Origin: Maridesulfovibrio zosterae DSM 11974
Lineage (GTDB): Bacteria > Desulfobacterota > Desulfovibrionia > Desulfovibrionales > Desulfovibrionaceae
NCBI RefSeq assembly: GCF_000425265.1
Contig: NZ_KE384342.1
Span: 700,245 to 764,244 of the forward strand
Direction: 5' to 3'
Length of the DNA: 64,000 bases
Shown here piece after piece: positions 1 through 8,379 of the stretch (positions are counted from its first letter, which is position 1; the number at the start of each line of letters is the position of its first letter). The translations under genes and the position numbers were made by a program. The notes under the pieces were generated by a model. It worked only from the letters and a program-made list of their open reading frames with translations. It did no database searches and had not been told where the DNA came from.

Positions 1-887
1 TACAGGATAGCTATGCCCTCTTTACGACCTAGCTCCTCATTAAGAGCTAAAGCCTTAAGGTAATACTCCTCAGCGCCTTTAAGATCACCCTGAGTTTTGC
101 GAAGAACGCCGAGATTGCCGAAGGCAACAGCTAGCAAGCCATCATCCTTAGTAGCTTCACCAATCTTAAGGACACGTTTATAGGCACGTGCCGCCTCTTC
201 CATATCTCCTGTTCTGTACAATAGCCTCCCAAGCTGATTCCAGCCGTCAGCATTGTCAGGATCAAGGTCTACTGCTTTCTGATATGCATCAATGGCATCT
301 TGCGTACTATTAAGAAAGGCTAATGATCCCAATCGACGGTAAGCTTGTGCAGCTTCGCTGTTTACACTTTTGCCTTCTTTCTCCTTTTCCTCAGCAACCT
401 TCAGAAAAAGAGCTTTAGCTAATTTGGTGTCACCATTCGCAAGTTCTTTCTCTGCTTCAATGGCATACTTTGAATTCCCATTCTGCTCTTCCATTGTCCG
501 CAAACCATCAATAGCATCTTTAAGACCGGCAACTTCTTGTTCACTTTCTTGGAGACGCTGTTGAGCGTCCCGCAGCTCATCACTCACATTTTTATAATCA
601 TTATATATCTTCAGGGCTAACTCACCTGAATCAATTTTATCTTCGTTGGAAATATTAACAGCTACAGTTGGAGTAGCATCAGAAGTAACATTCTTTCTTT
701 TGAAGAAATATTTAATTCCACCAGCAGCTATTGGAATTCCGCCAAAAATGGCACACCAAACAGCAATCTTATTTCCTGTTTCCAAAAGCAAATACCAATT
801 CCACCATCCAACTGGTAAAGCCAGAGCAGCTTCAATCAAATTTTCAGTTCCGTTTACCACAGCACAACTCCCCGCTCCAAAAGTCAT
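1..887 (-). CDS. TPR-repeat membrane protein (3' end outside window)
   Basis: The reading frame is open from an ATG at 887 to the window edge, so the C-terminus is missing. About 294 residues are visible. Residues 25-60 are Trp-rich and hydrophobic and end in a Lys/Arg cluster, which suggests one membrane anchor. Residues about 75-130 are charged and probably coiled coil. From about residue 150 there are tetratricopeptide repeats, seen as A..AY.KA...DP.N...W..LG..L and ..A...LG.....GD...AE.YY.KAL.L. TPRs mediate protein-protein contacts; the partner is unknown. An in-frame stop lies 30 nt upstream, so the start is tightly bounded, although no good ribosome-binding site is visible. It is convergent with nothing nearby and lies downstream of the hydrogenase genes. 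Confidence 0.75.
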   Translation of the reverse strand, partial: MTFGAGSCAVVNGTENLIEAALALPVGWWNWYLLLETGNKIAVWCAIFGGIPIAAGGIKYFFKRKNVTSDATPTVAVNISNEDKIDSGELALKIYNDYKNVSDELRDAQQRLQESEQEVAGLKDAIDGLRTMEEQNGNSKYAIEAEKELANGDTKLAKALFLKVAEEKEKEGKSVNSEAAQAYRRLGSLAFLNSTQDAIDAYQKAVDLDPDNADGWNQLGRLLYRTGDMEEAARAYKRVLKIGEATKDDGLLAVAFGNLGVLRKTQGDLKGAEEYYLKALALNEELGRKEGIAIL

Positions 888-1048
888 AACAACACAATAA
901 TCAAAGTGAACTTCTTAAAATATAAGCTGAAACGTATAATTCAATTAATGATAATAAAAAAGAAGAGTCAATACAGAAAAGTACCTATAACGGATTTTGC
1001 TTTTAAATTTATAAGCCTGCCCCGTTAAGAGGTTTTGAGGGGGAGAGC

Positions 1049-1088
1049 CCCGAGAGGGGGAACTTTTGCAAAAGTTCCCCCTCTCGGG
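1049..1088. repeat. Perfect 20-bp inverted repeat (hairpin)
   Basis: A 40-bp perfect palindrome with 20-bp arms and no spacer; the centre is AACTTTTGCAAAAGTT and the arms are G/C-rich. It lies between the hydrogenase maturation gene and the TPR gene, both on the minus strand. There is no clean T tract, so it is either a strong transcript-end stabiliser/terminator or a copy of a dispersed palindromic repeat. Confidence 0.7.
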
Positions 1089-1117
1089 CCGTCGGAGACA
1101 TCTATAAATATAAAAAT

Positions 1118-1591
1118 CTACTGCCCGAATTCATCAATAAAAAGCTGAATCTCTTTTCGGGCAGCAGCAAGAAAATCGGGGAATACGGCTTTGATGGTCC
1201 CGGTCATTTCCATACTCCAGTCGGTGTAGTTTTCCGGTTCCATGCCCAGCACACGCATAACGGGCCGTTTTCCAATGGCTTCGGCCATGTTGAGCGAATC
1301 TATCAGATCTATGTCGTGCAGGGATAGACGCTGCTTTTCGTCCTGCACCAGATCCTTTTCCTCCAGTCTGTACATGGTTCCGGCCTCTTTGCTGCCGTGA
1401 ACAATATCCAGAACCAGTAATCCGTCATACCCTTCGAGAATGTGAAAAATATCATGGGTAAACGTTCCACCGTCTACCAGATGGACAAATTCTGGCCATG
1501 TTTCTTTTTTAAGTTCTTCTACTGCATGAACTCCGACTCCTTCATCTCCGAGCAGGATATTTCCGATTCCTAATACCAGCAATTTTTTCAT
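1118..1591 (-). CDS. hysD: Hydrogenase maturation endopeptidase (HyaD/HysD family)
   Basis: 157 residues starting MKKLLVLGIGN, the family's N-terminal motif, followed by LLGDEGVGVHA whose acidic residue binds nickel in this family, and LLVLDIVHG. These proteases remove the C-terminal extension of [NiFe] hydrogenase large subunits after metal insertion. The longer open frame upstream (to 1783) has no family similarity and spans a terminator-like hairpin, so the start at 1591 is chosen; a weak AAGG precedes it. It lies directly downstream of the NiFeSe large subunit gene, whose visible tail it would remove. Known: family function. Inferred: substrate is the adjacent HysA. The symbol is a positional guess. 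Confidence 0.88.
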   Translation of the reverse strand: MKKLLVLGIGNILLGDEGVGVHAVEELKKETWPEFVHLVDGGTFTHDIFHILEGYDGLLVLDIVHGSKEAGTMYRLEEKDLVQDEKQRLSLHDIDLIDSLNMAEAIGKRPVMRVLGMEPENYTDWSMEMTGTIKAVFPDFLAAARKEIQLFIDEFGQ

Positions 1592-1710
1592 TTTGAGTCC
1601 CTTACAGTGATATATACCGTGAATGCATCTGACGGGCAGAAGATACGAATCAACTTCGTAATCCCTGCAAAATTTATTGTTCACAGTAATGCGATAAAAT
1701 ATCCCGGCTG

Positions 1711-1753
1711 AAAAATAAACTCCCGAACACTGGATTAATCCTGTGCCCGGGAG
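1711..1753 (-). terminator. Rho-independent terminator after hysA
   Basis: Long hairpin 1720-1753 (arms CTCCCG/CGGGAG with inner GGATTAATCC) followed on the minus strand by TTTATTTTT. It lies between the large subunit gene and the protease gene, so the protease may be expressed by read-through or from its own promoter. Confidence 0.7.
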
Positions 1754-1836
1754 CTTTTTAATTATTCTATAATCCGCTTTCACGGTCAGGATACGGAAAT
1801 TTTAATTTCCGTGGCATTCAAGGTTTCCAGATAAAC

Positions 1837-3375
1837 CTAGCAGCCTTCTCCTACGTGAATAACATGCTCTTCACCGGTCTCTGCGTGCAGCACGTGCACG
1901 GCACAGCCAAGTCATGGATCAAAGGATCGAATGATCCTTGAGATGTCTACAGGACTTGAAGGATCAGGCACAGGACAACCCACGAGGGCTTCCTCGATGG
2001 TTCCACGCATGCCTTTATCATCACGGGGTGTGCTGTTCCAAAGAGTAGCGGGAATCATCTGGTAGTTCGCTGTCTTTGAATCTTTGATACTGATGTAATG
2101 CAGCAGAGAGCCGCGGGGAGCTTCGGTCAGACCGATTCCTTCGGCTGCCTTGGGCATTGTGGTCTTAACGTATGTTTCCTCGCCCGGAACAACTTCCTTG
2201 AGCCAGATATCGTCAAGAGCATTGGCGACCATGTATGCTTCTTCAGCACGGGCAACGTGGCGGCCCATGAGTGAGAAAGCCATATCTTCGCCGAGATCAC
2301 GGAAGTTCTTCGCAGTGATACCGAAGAGATCCTTAAGCTGCTTCTGACCCATCGGGCTGAGCTCAGGATTGTGAACCCACATACGTGCAAGAGGACCTAC
2401 TTCAACAGCATTACCGTTGTAACGGGATGCCTTACAGAAGCTGTATGCGCCCTCTTTGTGAACATCAGGAATGGTTTTACCATTGCTTGGATGCAGGTCG
2501 GAACACTCGTCAGTGTACCATGAATATTTGGTGTATTCCTTGATAAGTTCAGGATCAAACTTCTCATCTTTGCCGTTGACGTAAACGCCGGACTTGATGA
2601 GGAAGTTTTTCTCTGCGTCATCCATGGGGAATACGCCGTAAGACATACAGTTTTTGTAACCGCCACCGATCTTGAATAGGTCCTTGTATACAGAACCGAT
2701 CAGGTAGACGGTGGGAACGTATGTTTCAGCGATGAATTTTTTAACTGCTTTGAAACGGCTGGAATACTCAGCGAGTTTTTCCTTGGTAGGAATCTCGGTG
2801 GCTCCGCCGACAACCTGACCGGAGATATGAGGCATCTTACCACCGAACAGAGCAACCATTTCATGGCAGATGCGGCGGATTTCAAGAGCTTTCACGTACT
2901 GGTCAACAGCAACAGCGTTTATTTTATCATCAAGACGCAGATCAGGATGTTCGAAGCGGGGGACAAATGGAGATTTGCCCGGCCCTCTTACGAAGTCCAG
3001 TGCTGCAAGGTGATAAAAATGCAGAATATGAGACTGCAGGTAGTTGGCACCGAAGATGAGGTTTCTGGTGACGCGACCGTTTGTAGTGATCTTTGCGCCG
3101 AAAGCATCATCAAGAGCACGGGTGGAAGCAGTGGAATGCGCTGTGGGGCAGACACCGCACAGACGCTGAGTCAGCTGAGCTGCATCACGGGGATCACGGC
3201 CGATGAGAATATTCTCAAAACCGCGATACATACCGCCTGACAGCCAGGCATCCACAACTTTTCCATCTTTAACAACAACCTCAGCTTTGAGGTGGCCTTC
3301 GATACGGGTTACCGGATCAATGGCAATCTTAATTTTCCCGTCTTTACCGGCGGGTGCATGAGATTTTGAAGACAT
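1837..3375 (-). CDS. hysA: Periplasmic [NiFeSe] hydrogenase large subunit, selenoprotein
   Basis: 512 residues if the UGA at 1914-1912 is read as selenocysteine. Residues 1-487 carry the N-terminal Ni-ligand motif RLCGVCPTAHS (Cys73, Cys76), and the frame then reaches DP-UGA-LGCAVH, the C-terminal DPCxxCxxH motif with Sec488 in place of the first Cys. The same frame continues 24 codons past UGA to TAG at 1839-1837. A maturation protease is expected to cut after His494 and release the last 18 residues. Catalyses reversible H2 oxidation in the periplasm with HysB, exported on the partner's Tat signal. Conventional gene calling would truncate it at 1912. AAGGAG lies about 11 nt before the start. 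Confidence 0.95.
1884..1914 (-). promoter_or_regulatory. Bacterial SECIS element of hysA
   Basis: Starting at the UGA, a 6-bp stem CGUGCA/UGCACG closes a CGUGC loop 11 nt downstream of the codon (stem 1895-1900 with 1884-1889). Bacterial SECIS hairpins sit directly after the UGA with their apical loop about 16-37 nt away and contact SelB. The fit in position and size is seen in the sequence; binding is inferred. Confidence 0.75.
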
Positions 3376-3399
3376 AAGGATTAATACTCCTTTTTCCGG

Positions 3400-4347
3400 T
3401 TAACCGGCTTCGTAGAAGGGAGACATTTCATCCGGGAATCCCGGTTCTACACAGCCAAGGCAAACTGAGTTTTCAACACACCAGTTAACACCGCCGTTCC
3501 ACTTACGTTTGAAGCAGTCGGAGTTCGCACTTGGACCTTTACAGCCCAATTCGTAACGGCATTTAACGGGATCAGTGAATATTTCAGCATATTCATCGTT
3601 GTCGAACTGCTCAAGAAATGGGCAGTTATCATGGATGTTTTCGCCGAAGAAAGGTTTAGGACGGCCGTTTTCATCAAGAATTGAAACAACGTCGGCTAGC
3701 CCGCCTTCAAGACCTTTCTCTTCGATAGCATTGATTGCAACAACGAGTGTTCCAACCATCCAGTCTGGATGAGGAGGACAGCCCGGAATGTTAACAACAG
3801 GAGTCTTTACTCCATTCTCAGCAAGGAAATTTGTCACTGACATAGAGCCTGTAACGTTTCCTTCAGCAGCTGGAATACCACCGTAAGCAGCACAAGTACC
3901 GACATTTACAACAACGGCAGCATTCTTAGCCATTTCAAGAGTGGCTTCAGACATGGTGTACTCATTGTGGTCAGCATCAGCACCAACGATGCAATAGTGT
4001 CCATTTTCAGCTGTTGGAACAGCTCCCTCGACAATAACGATGTATTTACCTTTCTGCTCTTTTGCCACATCCATCATATGCCCCCAGGCCTCGTGACCTT
4101 CGGAACCCATAATTGTGGGGTGATAATCGAGTGTAATTACATCGAGAAGAACCTCTGCGATAGAGGGATGCACTGAATTAAGTATAGATACTGAACATCC
4201 GGTGCAGCCCTGTCCCTGCAGCCAGAATACGTTCGGCACAAACTTTTTCAGCGCATGCACAATACTTGGGTTGAACATCTGGGAAACCCCGAATCCAGCC
4301 ACTGTTCCTGTGCATAATTTCACGAAATCTCGCCTGGTCAAACTCAT
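3400..4347 (-). CDS. hysB: Periplasmic [NiFeSe] hydrogenase small subunit
   Basis: 315 residues with a twin-arginine signal (SLTRRDFVKLC) and hydrophobic stretch in the first 32 residues. QGQGCTGCSVSILN holds the proximal cluster cysteines. Near the C-terminus NWCVENSVCLGCVEP has Cys where standard [NiFe] enzymes have Pro in the medial-cluster region (NWPVQ...), as in NiFeSe enzymes with three [4Fe-4S] clusters. It passes electrons from the active site of HysA to a periplasmic acceptor, usually a cytochrome c3. A strong AAGGAGG precedes the ATG. It is 24 bp upstream of hysA, in one transcription unit. Confidence 0.96.
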   Translation of the reverse strand: MSLTRRDFVKLCTGTVAGFGVSQMFNPSIVHALKKFVPNVFWLQGQGCTGCSVSILNSVHPSIAEVLLDVITLDYHPTIMGSEGHEAWGHMMDVAKEQKGKYIVIVEGAVPTAENGHYCIVGADADHNEYTMSEATLEMAKNAAVVVNVGTCAAYGGIPAAEGNVTGSMSVTNFLAENGVKTPVVNIPGCPPHPDWMVGTLVVAINAIEEKGLEGGLADVVSILDENGRPKPFFGENIHDNCPFLEQFDNDEYAEIFTDPVKCRYELGCKGPSANSDCFKRKWNGGVNWCVENSVCLGCVEPGFPDEMSPFYEAG

Positions 4348-4434
4348 CCCTACCTCCTTGGTGGTTGCCGGCGTAGTAAGGCACTGTCCTTACTGGGAAA
4401 AAAATACCGCCACGGCGACAATATTTTTCAATTT

Positions 4435-4463
4435 CACTTACACACTCCAGACTTTTACGTCAA
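4435..4463 (-). promoter_or_regulatory. Putative hysBA promoter
   Basis: TTGACG (4463-4458), 17-nt spacer, TAAGTG (4440-4435) on the minus strand, about 90 nt before hysB. The -35 is good, the -10 poor. Confidence 0.3.
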
Positions 4464-4495
4464 CGATTACTAATACAAAACCGACACACCTATAG

Positions 4496-4524
4496 ATTTT
4501 ATCTATTGCATGCATAGATAAAAT
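4496..4524. promoter_or_regulatory. 11-bp inverted repeat, possible operator
   Basis: ATTTTATCTAT and ATAGATAAAAT are perfect inverted copies separated by TGCATGC, itself part of a palindrome. The site lies in the divergent gap between hysB and the M23 peptidase gene, about 30 bp upstream of the putative hysBA -35. The shape suits a dimeric regulator; which one is unknown. Confidence 0.5.
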
Positions 4525-4632
4525 ATGTTTTTACAATGTTGTATATTGAATAGTGTTGCTTTTTGCTGTTAGGGTCGCTGAGCCAAACAACGTTATATTA
4601 TAAATTCACACGAAAACTTTTAAGGATATGTA

Positions 4633-5949
4633 ATGGCAAAGAAGAAAAGTCGTATCGGGCAGTTTATTGTTATACTAATCATAGTCGGAATTATTGGAAC
4701 TGGTGCCTATTTATTGTACAAAGATACTACCGCTCCGCAGGCAGTTTTATCACCGGAGAAAGGTTATATCACCTATGAAACACCTATCAACGTGAATATC
4801 AGTGATGTTCAATCAGGTCTTAAGGCTGTAAAAATTGTACTGACTCAGGGAAAAACAAAAGAAACTCTGACCGAAAAAAAATTCCCGAAAGGAACTTTTG
4901 ATTACAATGAGGATATCCTCATTAAAAAGAAACAGATCAAGCAGGGTAATTTTGAAATAGCAGTCTGGGCTGTGGATACATCTCTGGCCGGTTTCGGCAG
5001 TGGTAACGCTGTAATTGCCAGAGGTAATTACACTCTGGACACTATTCCTCCAAAAATTACTGTGCAAACCAGCACACACAACATGAATCAGGGTGGTTGT
5101 GCTCTGGTGCTGTATAATGTCAACGAAGAGCCTTCCCATACAGGGGTTGAAGTAGGAAAAGATTTTTTTCCGGGCTATAAACAGCCGGACGGTAGCTATG
5201 CCTGCCTGTTCGCAATGCCCTACTATACCAAAGAGAAAGATTTTCATCCGGTCGTTGTCGCTGAAGACGCAGCTAAAAATAAACGTACCAGCACCTTCTG
5301 GTATCACGCAAACGGCAAGAACTACAGACATGACAGAATCAATATCTCAGATCGCTTTTTAGCCAATAAAATGCCTCAGTTTGAAAATGAATTCCCGGGA
5401 ATTCCAAGTCAGACAGAATTGTTTCTCAAAGTTAATAGGGAACTGCGCGTAAAAAACAGAGCTGAACTACACCGTATAGGCAGGGATACATCACCAACTT
5501 TTCTTTTCGAAGGTAAGTTTTTAAGACTGCCCAATGCGGCTACTAAAGCTGGATTCGGTGATAAACGCACATACTACCATAATGGTCATGAAATAGATCA
5601 CCAGACTCACCTCGGTATTGACCTTGCCAGCACTAGAAATGCTCCGGTACCGGCAGCAAACAACGGACGTGTTGTCCTCGCTGCCAACGACTTCGGCATT
5701 TATGGTAACGCTATCATCATCGATCACGGACTGGGCCTGCAGACTTTATATTCCCATTTAAGCCAGATGAATGTGGAACCGGGTGATATGGTGGAAAGAG
5801 GACAGATTATCGCTAAAACAGGAGCCACAGGTATGGCTGGTGGTGATCATCTGCACTATGGAGTTATTTGTTCCGGTATTCCGGTCAACCCCGTTGAATG
5901 GTGGGATGCAACATGGATCAAAAACAATATTACCAGCAAAATTAAATAA
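4633..5949 (+). CDS. M23 (LytM-type) peptidoglycan endopeptidase, membrane anchored
   Basis: 438 residues. A basic N-terminus is followed by one membrane helix at about 9-29, so the bulk is periplasmic. Residues about 30-330 form an unrecognised region with beta-rich character. The C-terminal domain has the M23 zinc motifs: H and D of THLGIDLAS, and HLHYGV. Such enzymes cut peptide crosslinks in the cell wall, or act as non-catalytic activators when ligands are lost; here the ligands look intact. AAGGA precedes the ATG. It is a single gene between the divergent hydrogenase operon and a strong terminator. Confidence 0.88.
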   Translation: MAKKKSRIGQFIVILIIVGIIGTGAYLLYKDTTAPQAVLSPEKGYITYETPINVNISDVQSGLKAVKIVLTQGKTKETLTEKKFPKGTFDYNEDILIKKKQIKQGNFEIAVWAVDTSLAGFGSGNAVIARGNYTLDTIPPKITVQTSTHNMNQGGCALVLYNVNEEPSHTGVEVGKDFFPGYKQPDGSYACLFAMPYYTKEKDFHPVVVAEDAAKNKRTSTFWYHANGKNYRHDRINISDRFLANKMPQFENEFPGIPSQTELFLKVNRELRVKNRAELHRIGRDTSPTFLFEGKFLRLPNAATKAGFGDKRTYYHNGHEIDHQTHLGIDLASTRNAPVPAANNGRVVLAANDFGIYGNAIIIDHGLGLQTLYSHLSQMNVEPGDMVERGQIIAKTGATGMAGGDHLHYGVICSGIPVNPVEWWDATWIKNNITSKIK

Positions 5950-5970
5950 TCAAAACCAGACAACAAATAA

Positions 5971-6004
5971 AAGTGCCTCAGCTTTAAGCCGAGGCACTTT
6001 TTTT
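5971..6004 (+). terminator. Rho-independent terminator after the M23 gene
   Basis: Stem AAGTGCCTC/GAGGCACTT with inner GCTTTAAGC, followed by a run of T. It is positioned to stop both converging units. Confidence 0.85.
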
Positions 6005-6038
6005 ATTATTTACAACGAATTATAATTCTAAAATAAAA

Positions 6039-8138
6039 CTAATCCCGCCATTCCAGAAGCCCTTCCCCGTACAGAATATTACAATATTCCAGTACACTGT
6101 TAAATGGAACACCAGCAATATCTGCAATCTCGGCAACGCTTCTTTTGCCATCGATATAGTATGTCACACTATGAATGATATGCTCCATCTGACCATAATC
6201 AAGGCCGTTGAATCTTGAACAGAACAACTCCCCTTCAAATAAAAGCTGCGGCTTGCGATTATTCTCTATGGCCCCGATTATTTTTAAAACCAGATCACGT
6301 GATGATTCAAGATTTTCAAAATTTGCGTGCTCAGCATCATCTTTTGAGGAATGATATTCCTTGTATGGTCTATGCGGACCTGTGGTTATGCGGGAAAGTG
6401 ACAGCATATCCACACCTATCCCCTGACTGTTAAACATCCTTTCATCATTACGGATGACCCGTGCAAATCCATCTGACCATGACTGAGGGTCATGTTCCCG
6501 CACAATTTGTTCACATAGCAGGTCAATCTCAGTATTTCCACGCAAAGACTTCTGCAACGAATGGGGATGATCTGTAGCCAGCATTTCAAGAAACACTCCA
6601 CCTTTCATATCCGGTATAAGTTCCCGATTATGACTCAGATATGCTGCGGAACCGATTGTCTCGGGTACAATGAGAAAACGGTATGTATATTTAGGTCTAG
6701 GTCCTGCTAAAAGTTTTCTGGCGACATCAACGCAAACTGCAACTCCTGCCATATCATCATTGACCATTTCAGGATGGCAAAGATGAGCGCAGAAAACGTA
6801 ACAATCGTCATTTTCACCGGGCACAATTATCTCACCGACCTTGAGTTCTCCCATGCAAAAATCAACATCGATCTTAACCCTGTACTCATCCTCATTAAGA
6901 GAATCTCGCTGTTCCTGTGAACAGGCAAGTCCCCAATCCCGCTCATAATATTTGAATGTGAACGGCACGGCATCCGGATAATACGGATGAACCTTCAAGT
7001 GTTGCATTAACTTTTCACGACTGACAAGTCCATTAAAAGGAAGGGAATAAGATGTTACATGCAATCTGCAATCATCGGTTGAAAATATTTCCTTGCCGTC
7101 AATACTTTCAAGGGACGCACGGCGACAGACCCAGCGTTCAGGGACTATCCACGTAAAACAATTAGTACCGGAGCGATAAGCATGCTGTTTGATGGGAACA
7201 ACCTGAGAAAGCACATCAAGCGCTTCATCGTAAGCATCTGAAACAATGTCACGGGGCAGTGGGTATACTGTTTCAACAATTGTTTTCAAATCTGCATCCG
7301 GTAACAGTTCTACTCCACTGCGGAAAGACGGCACTCTTTCGATTTCTGCCTGCAGGGGATCTACAGAGGGATCAGTCGATAAGGCCATCGGATTTTCTTT
7401 AAGCATTCCACGAGCAACACCAAAAATTTCAGTAAAGGTCGTTGCCGTTACAGTCCCCCTGCCTAGTTGTAAAACTCTGGCTTTACCTTGTTTTACAGCT
7501 TCATCATGGGCTTTCTTAAAACAGACACGGCTGTAATCCCCCATGGTGCGTACGGAATAAATCCAATTTTCTTTCCGTGATTTTGTGCCTGAAATAATAT
7601 TTCCAGAGAATATTTTATTAAATCGATGCGGTGAACCTGCCATGTTTTCAAGGTAATGCATGGCAGTAAGATACTCCAGGCCTACACCTATCTGGCAGAC
7701 CTTGGCATTAATCTTTTCAAGCTTTTCATATATGCAACCCGGACCGAAACATTCATTGGAAAGATCACTGAATAAATACTCTACAGCTGGACCTGTTCCG
7801 GCAAGAGAAAAGATTGGATCAGATGAACGTTCAACATTCGCAAGTTTAAGGAAACGATTTCCAAAGGGGCCCACATCTGAAGGAGTATTTTGGGGATCAA
7901 AGTCCTCACCTTTACAAAAACTGTAGGAGAATGTCGGAACGAGAAATGTACCTTCAGGGCCGATAGTTTCCATCATGGCATCAAAAATAACCTGAAATGC
8001 ATCCCCGCCGTCAAAAAGTTCCTCCGGCATCCCCAATTGTAAAATAGCTGTATGACTTAGAACCACGTCCCCTTTCTTTAATCCGGCTTCATGAAAAACC
8101 CGCAGTACATCAGCTTTGTTGTATGATCCTCTTCCCAT
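6039..8138 (-). CDS. AAC(3)-like acyltransferase fused to DUF4910 aminopeptidase-like domain
   Basis: 699 residues, two domains. Residues 1-260 resemble the aminoglycoside 3-N-acetyltransferase/FrbF fold (SHTAILQLG, GTFLVPTFSYSF, HYLENMAGSPHRF). Residues about 290-620 resemble the DUF4910/DUF2172 zinc aminopeptidase-like family, with HLCHPEMVNDDMAG and VPETIGS as probable metal-site motifs. A short winged-helix-like tail ends the protein. The gene starts 3 nt after an acyl carrier protein gene and closes a three-gene operon with an FkbH homologue. Inferred role: transfer of an ACP-bound acyl group to an amine or hydroxyl, possibly followed by trimming. True antibiotic resistance is unlikely from the context. 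Confidence 0.8.
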   Translation of the reverse strand: MGRGSYNKADVLRVFHEAGLKKGDVVLSHTAILQLGMPEELFDGGDAFQVIFDAMMETIGPEGTFLVPTFSYSFCKGEDFDPQNTPSDVGPFGNRFLKLANVERSSDPIFSLAGTGPAVEYLFSDLSNECFGPGCIYEKLEKINAKVCQIGVGLEYLTAMHYLENMAGSPHRFNKIFSGNIISGTKSRKENWIYSVRTMGDYSRVCFKKAHDEAVKQGKARVLQLGRGTVTATTFTEIFGVARGMLKENPMALSTDPSVDPLQAEIERVPSFRSGVELLPDADLKTIVETVYPLPRDIVSDAYDEALDVLSQVVPIKQHAYRSGTNCFTWIVPERWVCRRASLESIDGKEIFSTDDCRLHVTSYSLPFNGLVSREKLMQHLKVHPYYPDAVPFTFKYYERDWGLACSQEQRDSLNEDEYRVKIDVDFCMGELKVGEIIVPGENDDCYVFCAHLCHPEMVNDDMAGVAVCVDVARKLLAGPRPKYTYRFLIVPETIGSAAYLSHNRELIPDMKGGVFLEMLATDHPHSLQKSLRGNTEIDLLCEQIVREHDPQSWSDGFARVIRNDERMFNSQGIGVDMLSLSRITTGPHRPYKEYHSSKDDAEHANFENLESSRDLVLKIIGAIENNRKPQLLFEGELFCSRFNGLDYGQMEHIIHSVTYYIDGKRSVAEIADIAGVPFNSVLEYCNILYGEGLLEWRD

Positions 8139-8141
8139 GAT

Positions 8142-8369
8142 TTAATTCTCCAACTCATTAAGAGCTGCAACAATAAGCCCGACGGATATAAGCCCAAGCA
8201 TCAGCTCTTCATCAAACTGAACTCCGAACTCCTGTTCAACAGCCAAAATGATGTTCATATGCTTTAAAGAATCCCATTTATCCAGATTTGCTGAGGAGGT
8301 AGACTCATCAATTTGATCCAGCGGTTCATTAAGAACGTTTGAAATAACTTTGCAAACTCTATCAATCAC
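8142..8369 (-). CDS. Acyl carrier protein
   Basis: 75 residues with the phosphopantetheine attachment motif DSLKHMN at about residue 33-39 and the usual acidic four-helix composition. It lies between an FkbH-type gene (10 bp) and an acyltransferase fusion gene (3 bp), so it is probably a dedicated carrier for that operon and not the fatty-acid ACP. FkbH-associated ACPs carry glyceryl units made from 1,3-bisphosphoglycerate; that substrate is inferred here. Confidence 0.9.
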   Translation of the reverse strand: MIDRVCKVISNVLNEPLDQIDESTSSANLDKWDSLKHMNIILAVEQEFGVQFDEELMLGLISVGLIVAALNELEN

Positions 8370-8379
8370 AACTTAATCC

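Noticed and set aside
1118-1783. Longer 221-residue form of the maturation protease
   Set aside because: The extra 64 residues run through a terminator-like hairpin and do not resemble the family, which starts at MKKLLVLGIGN.
1912-3375. Hydrogenase large subunit ending at TGA 1912
   Set aside because: The stop interrupts the DPCxxC motif and the frame continues with the expected C-terminal residues; read as selenocysteine.
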